In this document: piece by piece, positions 23,880 through 30,899 of the stretch
How positions within the stretch are numbered: position 1 is the first letter of the stretch
Layout: each line of letters begins with the position of its first letter
DNA from: Bdellovibrionales bacterium GWA1_52_35
Lineage (GTDB): Bacteria > Bdellovibrionota > UBA1018
Direction: 5' to 3'
Length of the DNA stretch: 64,000 nucleotides
Assembly: GCA_001769805.1 (NCBI GenBank)
Contig: MEPO01000003.1
Span: 124,001 to 188,000, forward strand
Notes under the pieces: generated by a model
The model's database searches: none
The model's input: only the letters and a program-made list of their open reading frames with translations
Told to the model about the DNA's origin: nothing
Translations under genes and position numbers: made by a program

Positions 23880-24644
23880 TTGTTAAATATCGAGCTTGGC
23901 AGTTCGCTTTCGATTGTTCCGCTGGCGGTGTTTGTGGCCTTGGCTGCGGGCTGTGCCCATCAGGACTGGCGAACGGCGGACAAAAGCAGTATGGCGATTG
24001 CGCCAAGTCCCGAAGTCGAGCCTCGCGCCATCATTCAGATCTACGCCGCGAGGACGGTACGCTGGCGTCGCTATTTCGCGGTCCACTCTTGGATTGCCCT
24101 GAAGGACAAGAACTCACGTGCGTACAAGGTTTATCAGGTGATTGGGTTTCGCCGGAAACAAGGCTTGAGCGTTGTCTCGGTTCAGGAGGACCAGCCGGAT
24201 CGACGTTGGTTCGGCAACGAGCCCGAACTTCTCCTTGATTTGCGGGGTGCCGCAGCCGAGCGGGCTATTCCCAAAATTCACGAAGCTGCCCTCTCGTATC
24301 CATATCCCCATGAATATCGGGCGTGGCCTGGCCCAAACAGCAACACTTTCGTTTCACACATCAGCCGACAAGTTTCGGAGCTGAAGGTGGAACTTCCACC
24401 GCATGCGATCGGCAAAGACTGGATTGGGAAAGGGGATCTGATCGGCGCTTCAGAGTCGGGCACCGGATTTCAACTTTCGATTTTCGGCGCTTTCGGTCTG
24501 ACTTTGGGTCTGGCCGAAGGGGTCGAGATAAATCTCCTGGGGTTGTCTTTTGGGGTTGATATTCTTCGCCCCGCACTCAAACTGCCGTTGGTTGGAAGGC
24601 TGGGATTCGCTGATGCGCAGGTCTTTACGCACTCAGGCGAGTAG
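23880..24644 (+). CDS. DUF3750 lipoprotein
   Basis: A 254-residue protein starting at TTG 23880 directly after an in-frame stop, with a LAAGC lipobox (Cys25). The mature part carries the DUF3750 domain: RWRRYFAVHSWIALKDK, then LLLDLRGAAAERAIPKIHEA and YRAWPGPNSNTFVSHISR. It is a widespread envelope protein of unknown function. The start is weak, with no basic n-region, and GTG 23928 would lose the lipobox. It is the second gene of a pair with the CNNM protein and the last gene before the tRNA-bounded islet. Confidence 0.7.
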   Translation: MLNIELGSSLSIVPLAVFVALAAGCAHQDWRTADKSSMAIAPSPEVEPRAIIQIYAARTVRWRRYFAVHSWIALKDKNSRAYKVYQVIGFRRKQGLSVVSVQEDQPDRRWFGNEPELLLDLRGAAAERAIPKIHEAALSYPYPHEYRAWPGPNSNTFVSHISRQVSELKVELPPHAIGKDWIGKGDLIGASESGTGFQLSIFGAFGLTLGLAEGVEINLLGLSFGVDILRPALKLPLVGRLGFADAQVFTHSGE

Positions 24645-24691
24645 CGCTACCGGGTGGTTCGCATCACACCTCTCCCCTTGGAGGCGTATGT

Positions 24692-24738
24692 AATGGAGCC
24701 GATGAGCGGATTCGAACCGCTGACCTACGCTTTACGAA
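24692..24738. repeat. distal copy of tRNA-Thr 3' segment (att-like)
   Basis: These 47 bases are identical to 27468-27514, which cover the tRNA-Thr gene from the anticodon loop to its 3' CCA plus two flanking bases. The sequences diverge immediately on both sides. A partial tRNA copy in the same orientation as the intact gene is the usual trace of integration into a tRNA 3' end. Confidence 0.85.
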
Positions 24739-24866
24739 TGTCATTTCCGGGGTTTTCTCAGAAACAGCAGTGAACTGGAATGAACAAAATAGATTAATTA
24801 AAACAGTACTATACAGACGTTTTCTTGTTTACCGAGAACTGCCGTTGTGCGACGTTGTGCTCGACG

Positions 24867-24890
24867 TTTGGATTTACCGTGGATTTACGG
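24867..24890 (+). repeat. 24-bp repeat, left copy
   Basis: Identical to 27386-27409. Each copy contains GGATTTAC twice, separated by three bases (GGATTTAC-CGT-GGATTTAC). The left copy lies 128 bases inside the left tRNA repeat and the right copy 58 bases inside the right one, as integrase arm sites would, but no integrase is present to test this. Confidence 0.7.
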
Positions 24891-24946
24891 CGAGGGCGAT
24901 CCGACGTTTAAGGTCGCGATTTGCGACTTTAGATGGGGGTAGTTTT

Positions 24947-24967
24947 GAGGTTTCAATTTGAAACCTC
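24947..24967. repeat. 21-bp perfect palindrome 1
   Basis: Arms GAGGTTTCAA and TTGAAACCTC around a single T. A near-copy lies 64 bases to the right, about six helical turns, with the same GGTTTCAA/TTGAAACC core. It could be a repressor operator or a recombinase site. Confidence 0.7.
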
Positions 24968-25007
24968 AGGACTGTCGTAAACTTGAGATGCCAAGGACGG
25001 AGAGAGG

Positions 25008-25034
25008 TTTAAGGTTTCAAATTGAAACCTTAAA
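25008..25034. repeat. 27-bp perfect palindrome 2
   Basis: Arms TTTAAGGTTTCAA and TTGAAACCTTTAAA-like half on the other side, symmetrical about A25021 over 13 bases each way. It shares GGTTTCAA/TTGAAACC with palindrome 1 while the outer bases changed on both arms together, which shows that the symmetry itself is kept. Confidence 0.7.
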
Positions 25035-25326
25035 AGACGTGGAAGATTGCTCGCCTAAAGGAGCAGGTGAGCAAGCTCACCGTTAATAATCGCGATCTGA
25101 CGGTGCTCAAGGGCGCTTTTTGTATGCGGTAAAGCAGAAGGAATAAACCCTGCTTGCGCAAAGTCCCCTTTCAGTGGTCAAACTGTTTACGATGACGAGG
25201 AGAGTGAACGCGTTCGGTATAGGAAAGCCAGACAAGCCGAATTTGGAATATCTCTAATTTAGACAGTCTGAGTAGCGGAACCATTTTTCCTGCGAGCCGC
25301 CCATGTACCTGATTACCCGCAGTTGT

Positions 25327-26643
25327 TCAGAACTTGAACCGTCGGCAGGGACCGTCTTTCGAAAGGTTCATCTTGGAGTATGAATCGTAGAGCATAGTAT
25401 AGACAGGGCGTTCCTTAGCCGCGATCGGAAGCTTTGCGAAGGAATTGTGCATCTGCGCAAATTCGTGATTTGAACTATTGAAATCTGAGGCGACAACGGC
25501 TGCAAAATCTGGGTTCGACTGGATCAACTCATCCCGCTTTGCGATCAAGAGCTCTGCTCTCTTCTTCTCAGCTTCCCAATAAACAGCCGTCTCAGCTTGA
25601 ATACCGGGCGTGGCGAGAACGCGTTCAGCGTCCCCCAGCGTTCGCTCAAAATTACCGAGAGCAAGATTGAGCAAATCGATCTCCTGCTCTTCGACTGCGA
25701 TCGTCTGCGTGGCAAGGGCATTGATGACATCCCGTGAAACATCCTTCTTCTTCTGTCTAACGCTCCAACGACCGTACTCCTTGATCGCCTGGTCGAGCTG
25801 CCTCACTTCCTCTTTCTCGAGGACATGAGTCGCAACGTCCGCAACATGGCCTGCTAATTCCGTGACAGGAATCGAGATCGCTTCGGGGCCCCCTTGGGAA
25901 CAATCAATGGCCTCCTGCCCGACGAAGTGATACACATTCTTCGATTCCCCTTTGGCCATGAACCCGACAAAGAATCTAAAGGCCCTCGAAGTGTTCACTC
26001 CTTCGGGCGTGGAGATCATAGGGGAGGCATACCACTGATGCTTCGCACGCGTCGGGAGAAAAGTCTCTTCGACTGTTCTGCCCGCCTTCACTTCCGACCA
26101 AAAATCTGACGAAAAGGTGGCCCACGCCGGTTCCTGATCCGAAGCCGCAGACACAACACAAGTTCCCTCGGAGGATAGCGAAATACTGGCGCCCGAGTAG
26201 CAGGACTGGTCGATCACCGCAACCGTCGCCCCTTTGGCCTCAAGCTCCCGGGTCAATAGCCGCATCCTTTCAAGAGATATATCCCCGCCTTTCAGGTGAA
26301 GACTGTGCGAGTTGCCTCCTGAGTCAGTCTGACTCCCGTGGGTCATAATATTGAGCAGAACCTGGTCACCCTTCTTAACGTTCACAACAAGGTCGGCTGT
26401 CGCTTTTTCAAAATTGTTGGGGGTGGGGGGCAAAGCCGGCGAAGGAAGCCCCACTGAGGCGTCGGACAGGATTGTGGACTGGTATCCTTCCGCGTGCAAA
26501 AACTCGGTTGCAGCCTTTAGCGTCCGGGGAGCATCCCCGTTGAGCTGTTCCGCGTAAAGAGTCAATGCGTACTTCTTGGAATCACCAGCCGCATGGACCT
26601 GAATTGAAAAAGAAAACGCTAAAATAGAAAATAGAATCTTCAC
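25327..26643 (-). CDS. secreted caspase-like (clan CD) cysteine peptidase
   Basis: A 438-residue protein with a signal peptide (MKILFSILAFSFSIQVHA). Residues about 24-240 form a caspase/legumain-type domain. The catalytic dyad is His102 in LLNIMTHGSQ and Cys148 in VAVIDQSCYSG, each after a hydrophobic strand as in clan CD. Residues about 265-400 are helical and probably coiled coil. It could be a legumain-like (C13) or caspase-like (C14) enzyme; by eye these cannot be separated. Translation starts at GTG 26643. It is the only intact gene of the tRNA-bounded islet. Substrate unknown; predation, interbacterial or host-directed roles are inference. Confidence 0.7.
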   Translation of the reverse strand: MKILFSILAFSFSIQVHAAGDSKKYALTLYAEQLNGDAPRTLKAATEFLHAEGYQSTILSDASVGLPSPALPPTPNNFEKATADLVVNVKKGDQVLLNIMTHGSQTDSGGNSHSLHLKGGDISLERMRLLTRELEAKGATVAVIDQSCYSGASISLSSEGTCVVSAASDQEPAWATFSSDFWSEVKAGRTVEETFLPTRAKHQWYASPMISTPEGVNTSRAFRFFVGFMAKGESKNVYHFVGQEAIDCSQGGPEAISIPVTELAGHVADVATHVLEKEEVRQLDQAIKEYGRWSVRQKKKDVSRDVINALATQTIAVEEQEIDLLNLALGNFERTLGDAERVLATPGIQAETAVYWEAEKKRAELLIAKRDELIQSNPDFAAVVASDFNSSNHEFAQMHNSFAKLPIAAKERPVYTMLYDSYSKMNLSKDGPCRRFKF

Positions 26644-26940
26644 GACCCGCCCCGCTTCACTTTTAGAAAGTAATCCGCGCAGCCACTCAAGTCAACAATT
26701 CAATGCGTTTTGGCGCCCCCTTAGACATTTTCCCGCATCCGCAAAACGGACGACCCGATTCTGGAAGTGCTCACTTCTGCAATCAACGGAGCCAGAGAGG
26801 AAACCGACATTCTGAAGACGGTACTCGGACAAGATTGTAGAATCCATCTCAACGGCGATGGATTCCGCACGGAGAAATGTCTGTCTAGAAACGCTCGATC
26901 TTTCTCTGTCGAGATTCAAGCGATGGAAGCGGGAAAAACG

Positions 26941-27323
26941 GGGTGCGGATTACCAAATACGAAGATGTGCCCGAAAGCAAGTTTGAATCAGCTGACGTTC
27001 AGGGAAATTCAGCTCATGGGCGATTTCGTTACTTCGGAAGAATACGCTCATTTTCCAATTCGCTCATTACACTACTCTGTAAAACGCAAAGGACTTCTCT
27101 TTGTACTTATTCCACCTGGATGAAGTACATCAGCTTGTACGGGGGGCTGAGGCCTCGAAAGAAGAAACGCAAAGAATATGCACGCATTGGGATCCGAGCC
27201 AAACGACCCAACGAGATTTAAGGCTTCACCCAAGCTGTCATAGACAATTATTCGCGATATGTGCTGGCGTGGCAGGTTCTAGATTCATTTGATGGTTCGA
27301 AAACTGCTCAGGATCAAACATAA
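26941..27323 (+). pseudogene. decayed IS3-type transposase (integrase core fragment)
   Basis: One frame reads LTFREIQLMGDFVTSEEYAHF and, after a frameshift near 27100, the next reads STWMKYISLYGG, RPRKKKRKEY and GIRAKRPNEI, typical of the segment before the DDE domain in IS3/IS2-like transposases. A stop at 27219-27221 replaces the usual Trp. About 17 codons appear missing before AVIDNYSRYVLAWQVLDS, the strand around the second catalytic region. The 3' part is absent. The element is inactive and no inverted ends were recognised. The bases 26644-26940 hold nothing clear. Confidence 0.75.
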
Positions 27324-27385
27324 CCAGAAAGTGTTCTGCCACCTATGCGATGCCGCATAGCTGCGACGCCCGGCCGAAGTAAAAC

Positions 27386-27409
27386 TTTGGATTTACCGTG
27401 GATTTACGG
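27386..27409 (+). repeat. 24-bp repeat, right copy
   Basis: Identical to 24867-24890 and in the same orientation; see that entry. It lies between the transposase debris and the intact tRNA gene. Confidence 0.7.
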
Positions 27410-27467
27410 GCACACGTTCCCCTCGAGGTTTTTCTGATTTTCGTATTTTATTGATTTTATTTTAGAA

Positions 27468-27514
27468 AATGGAGCCGATGAGCGGATTCGAACCGCTGAC
27501 CTACGCTTTACGAA
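27468..27514. repeat. tRNA-borne copy of the 47-bp repeat (att-like)
   Basis: This copy forms the 3' part of the intact tRNA-Thr gene from the anticodon loop to CCA. It matches 24692-24738 exactly over 47 bases, and the sequences part at both ends. Confidence 0.85.
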
Positions 27515-27545
27515 AGCGTTGCTCTACCAACTGAGCTACATCGGC
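27470..27545 (-). tRNA. tRNA-Thr (anticodon CGT)
   Basis: The reverse strand folds as a 76-base tRNA: acceptor GCCGATG/CATCGGC, D arm with GCTC...GAGC, anticodon stem ACGCT/AGCGT with loop TTCGTAA, T arm AGCGG-TTCGAAT-CCGCT, and encoded CCA. Anticodon CGT reads ACG (Thr). A 47-bp copy of its 3' part lies at 24692. Confidence 0.93.
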
Positions 27546-27557
27546 ACCTTGTCCAAT

Positions 27558-27586
27558 TTCATACTTCACTTTCAGGGGCTTACCAA
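27558..27586 (-). promoter_or_regulatory. putative sigma-70 promoter of tRNA-Thr
   Basis: On the reverse strand TTGGTA (-35, 27581-27586) and TATGAA (-10, 27558-27563) are 17 bases apart, each with four of six consensus bases. The predicted start lies a few bases before the tRNA 5' end. Confidence 0.4.
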
Positions 27587-27648
27587 GTCCTTTCTCGGCT
27601 TTACAATGGGGGCTTTAATAATCACGGCCGAGCGCTTATAAGTTCTCA

Positions 27649-28032
27649 ATGACCTTCTTTTATATAGGACTCTTCGGGATCTGCGGTGTTTTTGCCCGGT
27701 ACGGCGTCGGTTTGGGAGTCGAGAAATGGGTTTCGCACTCCTTCCCGTTTGCAACCTTGGCCGTGAATTTCGTCGGATCTTTTCTCGTCGGCATTGTCTA
27801 CGTTCTGGGCCTGGAGCGGGGGCTCCTGACGCCTGAACTCAAAGTTGGACTTCTCGTCGGTTTTCTCGGGGGATTTACGACATTTTCGAGCTACTGCCTG
27901 GAATCCGTCCGCCTGGCCGAAGAGGGGGCCTGGCTCAGTTCCGCCCTTTATTTCATCGGCAGTCCTTGGATCGGTGGAATTGCGGCCTTCAGTGGAATTC
28001 TGCTGGCCCGTCGCTTTCTGGGGCTCGCGTAA
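27649..28032 (+). CDS. crcB: fluoride exporter CrcB/FluC
   Basis: A 127-residue inner-membrane protein with four transmembrane helices. Conserved elements are visible: GVFARYGV, TLAVNFVGSFLVG (Asn and Gly of the pore) and GFLGGFTTFSSYCLE, the FTTFS signature lining the fluoride path. It works as a dual-topology dimer exporting F-. No fluoride riboswitch was recognised upstream. The next gene starts at the base after its stop, so it is in an operon with a Nudix hydrolase and a cyclophilin. Confidence 0.9.
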   Translation: MTFFYIGLFGICGVFARYGVGLGVEKWVSHSFPFATLAVNFVGSFLVGIVYVLGLERGLLTPELKVGLLVGFLGGFTTFSSYCLESVRLAEEGAWLSSALYFIGSPWIGGIAAFSGILLARRFLGLA

Positions 28033-28464
28033 ATGGCTGAACGGCAGAAAGTCCAGGTATGGATCTACCGGCGAGGCGACGGCCAGAGGCCCTGGGAGTA
28101 TCTTGTTCTGCTCATGAAACCCGAACGCGGTGGCTTCTGGCAACCTGTGACCGGCTCCGTCGAAGACGGCGAAGCAGTTCCCACCGCCGCCCTCCGGGAA
28201 GCAAAGGAGGAAACCGGCTTCGAATTTGAGCATCCGGTCGAGTCATTGAAATCGAGTTTCACTTTCGAAAGCCGCGGTCATCGATTCCGCGAGCATGGTT
28301 TTGGTTTGGAAGCGCCGCAGGAAGGAAAAGTCCGGCTCGATCCCCATGAGCACATCGCCTACCGCTGGGTATCCGCCGAGGAGGCATTGAAGTTGATGCG
28401 TTTTTCAGAAAATGCCGCTATGTTGAGCTTGCTTTTAAAACATCAAAACAGGAGTGGTTCATGA
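28033..28464 (+). CDS. Nudix hydrolase (NudB-like)
   Basis: A 143-residue protein with the Nudix box starting at Gly41 (GSVEDGEAVPTAALREAKEE, then TGFEF), giving G-x5-E-x7-REx2EExG. Family members cleave nucleoside diphosphate linkages with Mg2+. The VWIYRRGDGQRPWEYLVLLMKPE start and HEHIAYRWVSAEEAL end resemble dihydroneopterin-triphosphate/dATP pyrophosphatases, but the substrate is uncertain. It begins at the base after the crcB stop and overlaps the next gene by four bases (ATGA). Confidence 0.85.
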   Translation: MAERQKVQVWIYRRGDGQRPWEYLVLLMKPERGGFWQPVTGSVEDGEAVPTAALREAKEETGFEFEHPVESLKSSFTFESRGHRFREHGFGLEAPQEGKVRLDPHEHIAYRWVSAEEALKLMRFSENAAMLSLLLKHQNRSGS

Positions 28465-29012
28465 GTCCGATACAAGAAGAGAACTTAGGTCTGGGTAAAG
28501 GCCTGTATGCCGTTTTAGAAACCTCCATGGGAGACATGATCTGCCGTCTCGAAGAGGAGAAAACCCCCGAGACCGTGAAGAACTTCGTGGGCCTAGCCAC
28601 CGGCGAAAAGGAATATACCGACCCCAAAACCGGCAAAAAATCGAATGAACCGTTTTACGATGGAACCGTCTTCCACCGCATCATCAAGGATTTCATGATC
28701 CAGGGTGGGGATCGCCTCGGCATGGGCACCGGAGGCCCGGGGTACCGCTTTAAAGATGAATTTCACCCTTCGCTCAAGCATACCAGCGCAGGCATTTTGT
28801 CCATGGCCAATGCGGGTCCTGGAACCAATGGCAGCCAGTTCTTCATTACTCTCGTGCCGACCCCCTGGCTCGACAACAAGCATTCCGTCTTTGGAACCCT
28901 GGTCAAAGGCCAGGATGTGCTTGCGGCCATCGGCAAGGCACAAACCGGAGCCAATGATCGCCCCAAGACTGAGATCGTGCTCAAGAAGGTCCGCATTGTC
29001 AGAGAGAGCTAA
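28461..29012 (+). CDS. cyclophilin-type peptidyl-prolyl isomerase
   Basis: A 183-residue cytoplasmic protein with no leader. The cyclophilin core is complete: FHRIIKDFMIQGGD (catalytic Arg), GPGTNGSQFFIT (Gln/Phe pocket) and PWLDNKHSVFG (Trp and His). It catalyses proline cis-trans isomerisation during folding. The insert EYTDPKTGKKSNEPFYDG is typical of the larger bacterial PpiB-like forms. AGGAG precedes ATG 28461, which overlaps the Nudix stop. It ends the three-gene operon. Confidence 0.9.
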   Translation: MSPIQEENLGLGKGLYAVLETSMGDMICRLEEEKTPETVKNFVGLATGEKEYTDPKTGKKSNEPFYDGTVFHRIIKDFMIQGGDRLGMGTGGPGYRFKDEFHPSLKHTSAGILSMANAGPGTNGSQFFITLVPTPWLDNKHSVFGTLVKGQDVLAAIGKAQTGANDRPKTEIVLKKVRIVRES

Positions 29013-29289
29013 GGCGAGAGAATTAGCTCAATCTGAGAGAGTTTCACACTTGAGGCTGTCTAGTGTCTTGACAGGTGTTGTTCACTTAGTAGTGGGATGA
29101 CATTTTTGGGTCTTGGAGTGTAATATATAAATCGTAATCATATTAGATACTTAGTGTCAGTGTCAACTTTGGCGCAGTGTGGCATTTCTGTTGCACTATC
29201 TCCCTGCGAGAGTGCTGTGGCTCCTGACGGATGTAACAGGGGTTGAACATAGTGCAGATGTTGAGTTGAGCTGATGCGAGGAGTTGAAT

Positions 29290-29508
29290 ATGAAGAAGCG
29301 GTTATTGTTGGTATTGGTTTTAGGTATTTCTTTTGCCCCCCCGGTTCTTGGTGCAGAGAAAGTGGGTCAGCAGACGATGCGGGAAACCTTTGAAACCGCA
29401 GCGGCTGGCGTGAACTGCAAAGAAGGACTGAGAGCAAAAAATTTGGCCTCTGAATCCAATACGTCACAAAGCGGACATGCGACTCGAGCAGGTCGTGCAA
29501 GTCAGTAA
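29290..29508 (+). CDS. small exported peptide
   Basis: A 72-residue protein with a clear signal peptide (MKKRLLLVLVLGISFAPPVLGA), leaving about 50 polar residues with one Cys. GAGGAG at 29278-29283 sets ATG 29290. No family is recognised. The 277 bases before it, after the cyclophilin gene, show no clear gene; a TTGACA at 29068 lacks a good -10 partner. Confidence 0.5.
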   Translation: MKKRLLLVLVLGISFAPPVLGAEKVGQQTMRETFETAAAGVNCKEGLRAKNLASESNTSQSGHATRAGRASQ

Positions 29509-29518
29509 TTGAAGTGAA

Positions 29519-29869
29519 TCAGCGCGAGCCGTTGAGCTCGCGAATCAAAGCTCGGAGCTTCTGGCGTTCGGAAAGCGGAATCCTGTCAGGTTCTTCTTTC
29601 TGAGCGCCAGAAGCCGTTCTGATTTTTCCAGTCTTGGCCGACTTCTTGGCCGGTTCCGAGTCAAAATCAAGTTTCTTGGACCATTGTCGAACGGAGTTCA
29701 GGGTTGCGGGGTCCACCCGTTCCACCTGTCGCTCCACCTGAGCCATGCTGGTGCGGACCTGGTCCGAGAGCGTCCGGCCGCGATAATGAATCACATTCCC
29801 CAGAAAAAGTACGAACGCCGAAAACAAACAAAGTTTTATAAAAAAGCCGATCAGTCTAAGCATTCCCAT
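29519..29869 (-). CDS. single-pass membrane protein, third gene of cheY-cheC-like operon
   Basis: A 116-residue protein: one transmembrane helix (LIGFFIKLCLFSAFVLFLGNVI, about 5-26), then a basic and polar tail with RTLSDQVRTSMAQVERQVERV and a Lys-rich linker, ending REL NGSR. Its start overlaps the CheC-like gene by 14 bases, with GAGGAAC as ribosome site. No family is recognised. Coupling to CheC- and CheY-like genes suggests it anchors or localises that output at the membrane (inference). Confidence 0.5.
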   Translation of the reverse strand: MGMLRLIGFFIKLCLFSAFVLFLGNVIHYRGRTLSDQVRTSMAQVERQVERVDPATLNSVRQWSKKLDFDSEPAKKSAKTGKIRTASGAQKEEPDRIPLSERQKLRALIRELNGSR

Positions 29870-30338
29870 GTTCCTCGGTGCTGGCCGCATTGGCCAGCAG
29901 GAAAGTATTGATCGTGACGATCTGACCGCGATCAAAATGCCGATAAGTCCTTTGCGCTATCAATGAGCCCAGACGGGGCAGTATTTCAATCTGTGTCGCC
30001 GATAAAGTCTGAGGGGGGGAGAGCAGGACATCCACTCCCGAGTCGTCGTAAAGGCGCATCGCCAGACGGCTCGCCAGGATATTGCCCAGCTCCGAATACG
30101 TCGAAAGATCCAAACCTTTGTCGAAAGTTACCACCATCAGGGCTTTCAGCTCACCGCGAAAACTGAAAGCGATCGCATGGTGATCTTCCAGAAGTTTGGA
30201 AAATTCAGGCGTTTCAGCGGTCTCGGTTCCACCCGTTTCGGGGGTGGGGGAGAGTTCGACATTTCCCAAGTCGTAAAAATCAAAATTCCGCGGCAGCGCA
30301 CTGATGAGCTGTGAAATGGCATCTTGTCCGAGGTTCAT
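29856..30338 (-). CDS. CheC/CheX-like phosphatase of CheY-type regulators
   Basis: A 160-residue protein whose middle carries the CheC active-site pattern S-x3-E-x2-N-x22-P: Ser79, Glu83, Asn86 (YSELGNILAS) and Pro109 (LLSPPQ). CheC, CheX and FliY remove phosphate from CheY~P with this Glu/Asn pair. Only one such site is present, as in CheX, while CheC has two. A strong CAGGAGG precedes ATG 30338. The gene lies between a CheY-like regulator and a membrane protein, so its target is likely that CheY. Confidence 0.7.
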   Translation of the reverse strand: MNLGQDAISQLISALPRNFDFYDLGNVELSPTPETGGTETAETPEFSKLLEDHHAIAFSFRGELKALMVVTFDKGLDLSTYSELGNILASRLAMRLYDDSGVDVLLSPPQTLSATQIEILPRLGSLIAQRTYRHFDRGQIVTINTFLLANAASTEEHGNA

Positions 30339-30363
30339 ACTGCTACCTCCTGTAAAGGGTTGC

Positions 30364-30774
30364 TCAAATCGCCTTCTGATCCCGATAAGGTGATTTACTG
30401 TGATGGCTTTCGTCCGCAAGAGCGTGTTCGATCGTCTTGAGAACATCGGCCGCGCTGAAAGGCTTGAGAATATAATCCTTGGCTCCCACCGTGATCGCGT
30501 CCATCACGAGGTTCTCCTGCCCCATCGCTGAAATAATCACCACGCGCGCATCTTTGTCCTGTTGAATGATCTTGCGGATGGCTTCAATGCCGCTCATTTT
30601 GGGCATGACCACATCCATCGTCACGATATTGGGCCTGAGCCGATGATACATCTCGATCGCCTCTTGGCCATCGGCAGCTTCACCGACCACCGTATAGCGG
30701 GCTGCCGTGAGAATGTCGCTCAAGGTTTTGCGCACAAATTCGATATCATCGACTATCAGTACGGTTTTGGCCAT
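30364..30774 (-). CDS. CheY-like single-domain response regulator
   Basis: A 136-residue receiver domain with all active-site residues: Asp9 and Asp10 (IVDD), phospho-acceptor Asp54 (VTMDVVMPK), Ser82 (IISAMG) and Lys104 (ILKPF). There is no output domain. The tail after residue 118 is short and polar. GAGG precedes ATG 30774. It leads an operon with the CheC-like phosphatase and a membrane protein. It may control the flagellar motor or another output; the two chemoreceptors of the window lie elsewhere. Confidence 0.85.
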   Translation of the reverse strand: MAKTVLIVDDIEFVRKTLSDILTAARYTVVGEAADGQEAIEMYHRLRPNIVTMDVVMPKMSGIEAIRKIIQQDKDARVVIISAMGQENLVMDAITVGAKDYILKPFSAADVLKTIEHALADESHHSKSPYRDQKAI

Positions 30775-30899
30775 CTTTTGCCTCGTTCCATCCATGTGCC
30801 CCGCGCCTTTGTGCGTGGGTGATGATTGAATTGTAGCCCCTGACCTGGGTAATTGAAGAGAAAAATATGCAGTCAAAGTTTTGGCAGCGGGGACGGGCT

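Larger units (their letters stand above)
24739..25326. other. noncoding left arm of islet
   Basis: About 590 bases without a convincing gene. It holds the 24-bp repeat at 24867 and the two palindromes at 24947 and 25008. From about 25060 there are short frames rich in Lys and Glu that could be gene debris, but none can be matched to a known transposase or integrase by eye. Confidence 0.4.
24692..27514. mobile_element. tRNA-Thr-bounded islet without visible integrase
   Basis: The unit lies between a partial tRNA-Thr copy and the intact tRNA gene, giving a 2.78-kb period. It holds a secreted caspase-like peptidase, a decayed IS3-type transposase, a 24-bp direct repeat near each end and two large palindromes. 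No integrase gene or fragment is recognised. It may be the remnant of a larger island or a small element mobilised in trans. Confidence 0.7.

Noticed and set aside
27343..27360. CTATGCG/CGCATAG inverted repeat with ATGC loop in the islet
   Set aside because: Short 7-bp stem without U-tract or matching partner; not enough to call a terminator or an insertion-sequence end.
27546..27648. Fluoride riboswitch before crcB
   Set aside because: The conserved GGCGAUGG and CUGAUG-type segments are not present in the 100 bases before crcB, and the space is too short between the tRNA promoter and the gene.
29068..29096. TTGACA as a promoter for the small exported peptide at 29290
   Set aside because: No acceptable -10 hexamer at 15-19 bases, and the gene starts about 200 bases further on.
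29122..29134. 13-base AATATATAAATCG shared with 51159-51171
   Set aside because: An AT-rich match of this length between two intergenic regions is expected by chance; no flanking similarity or common position relative to genes.
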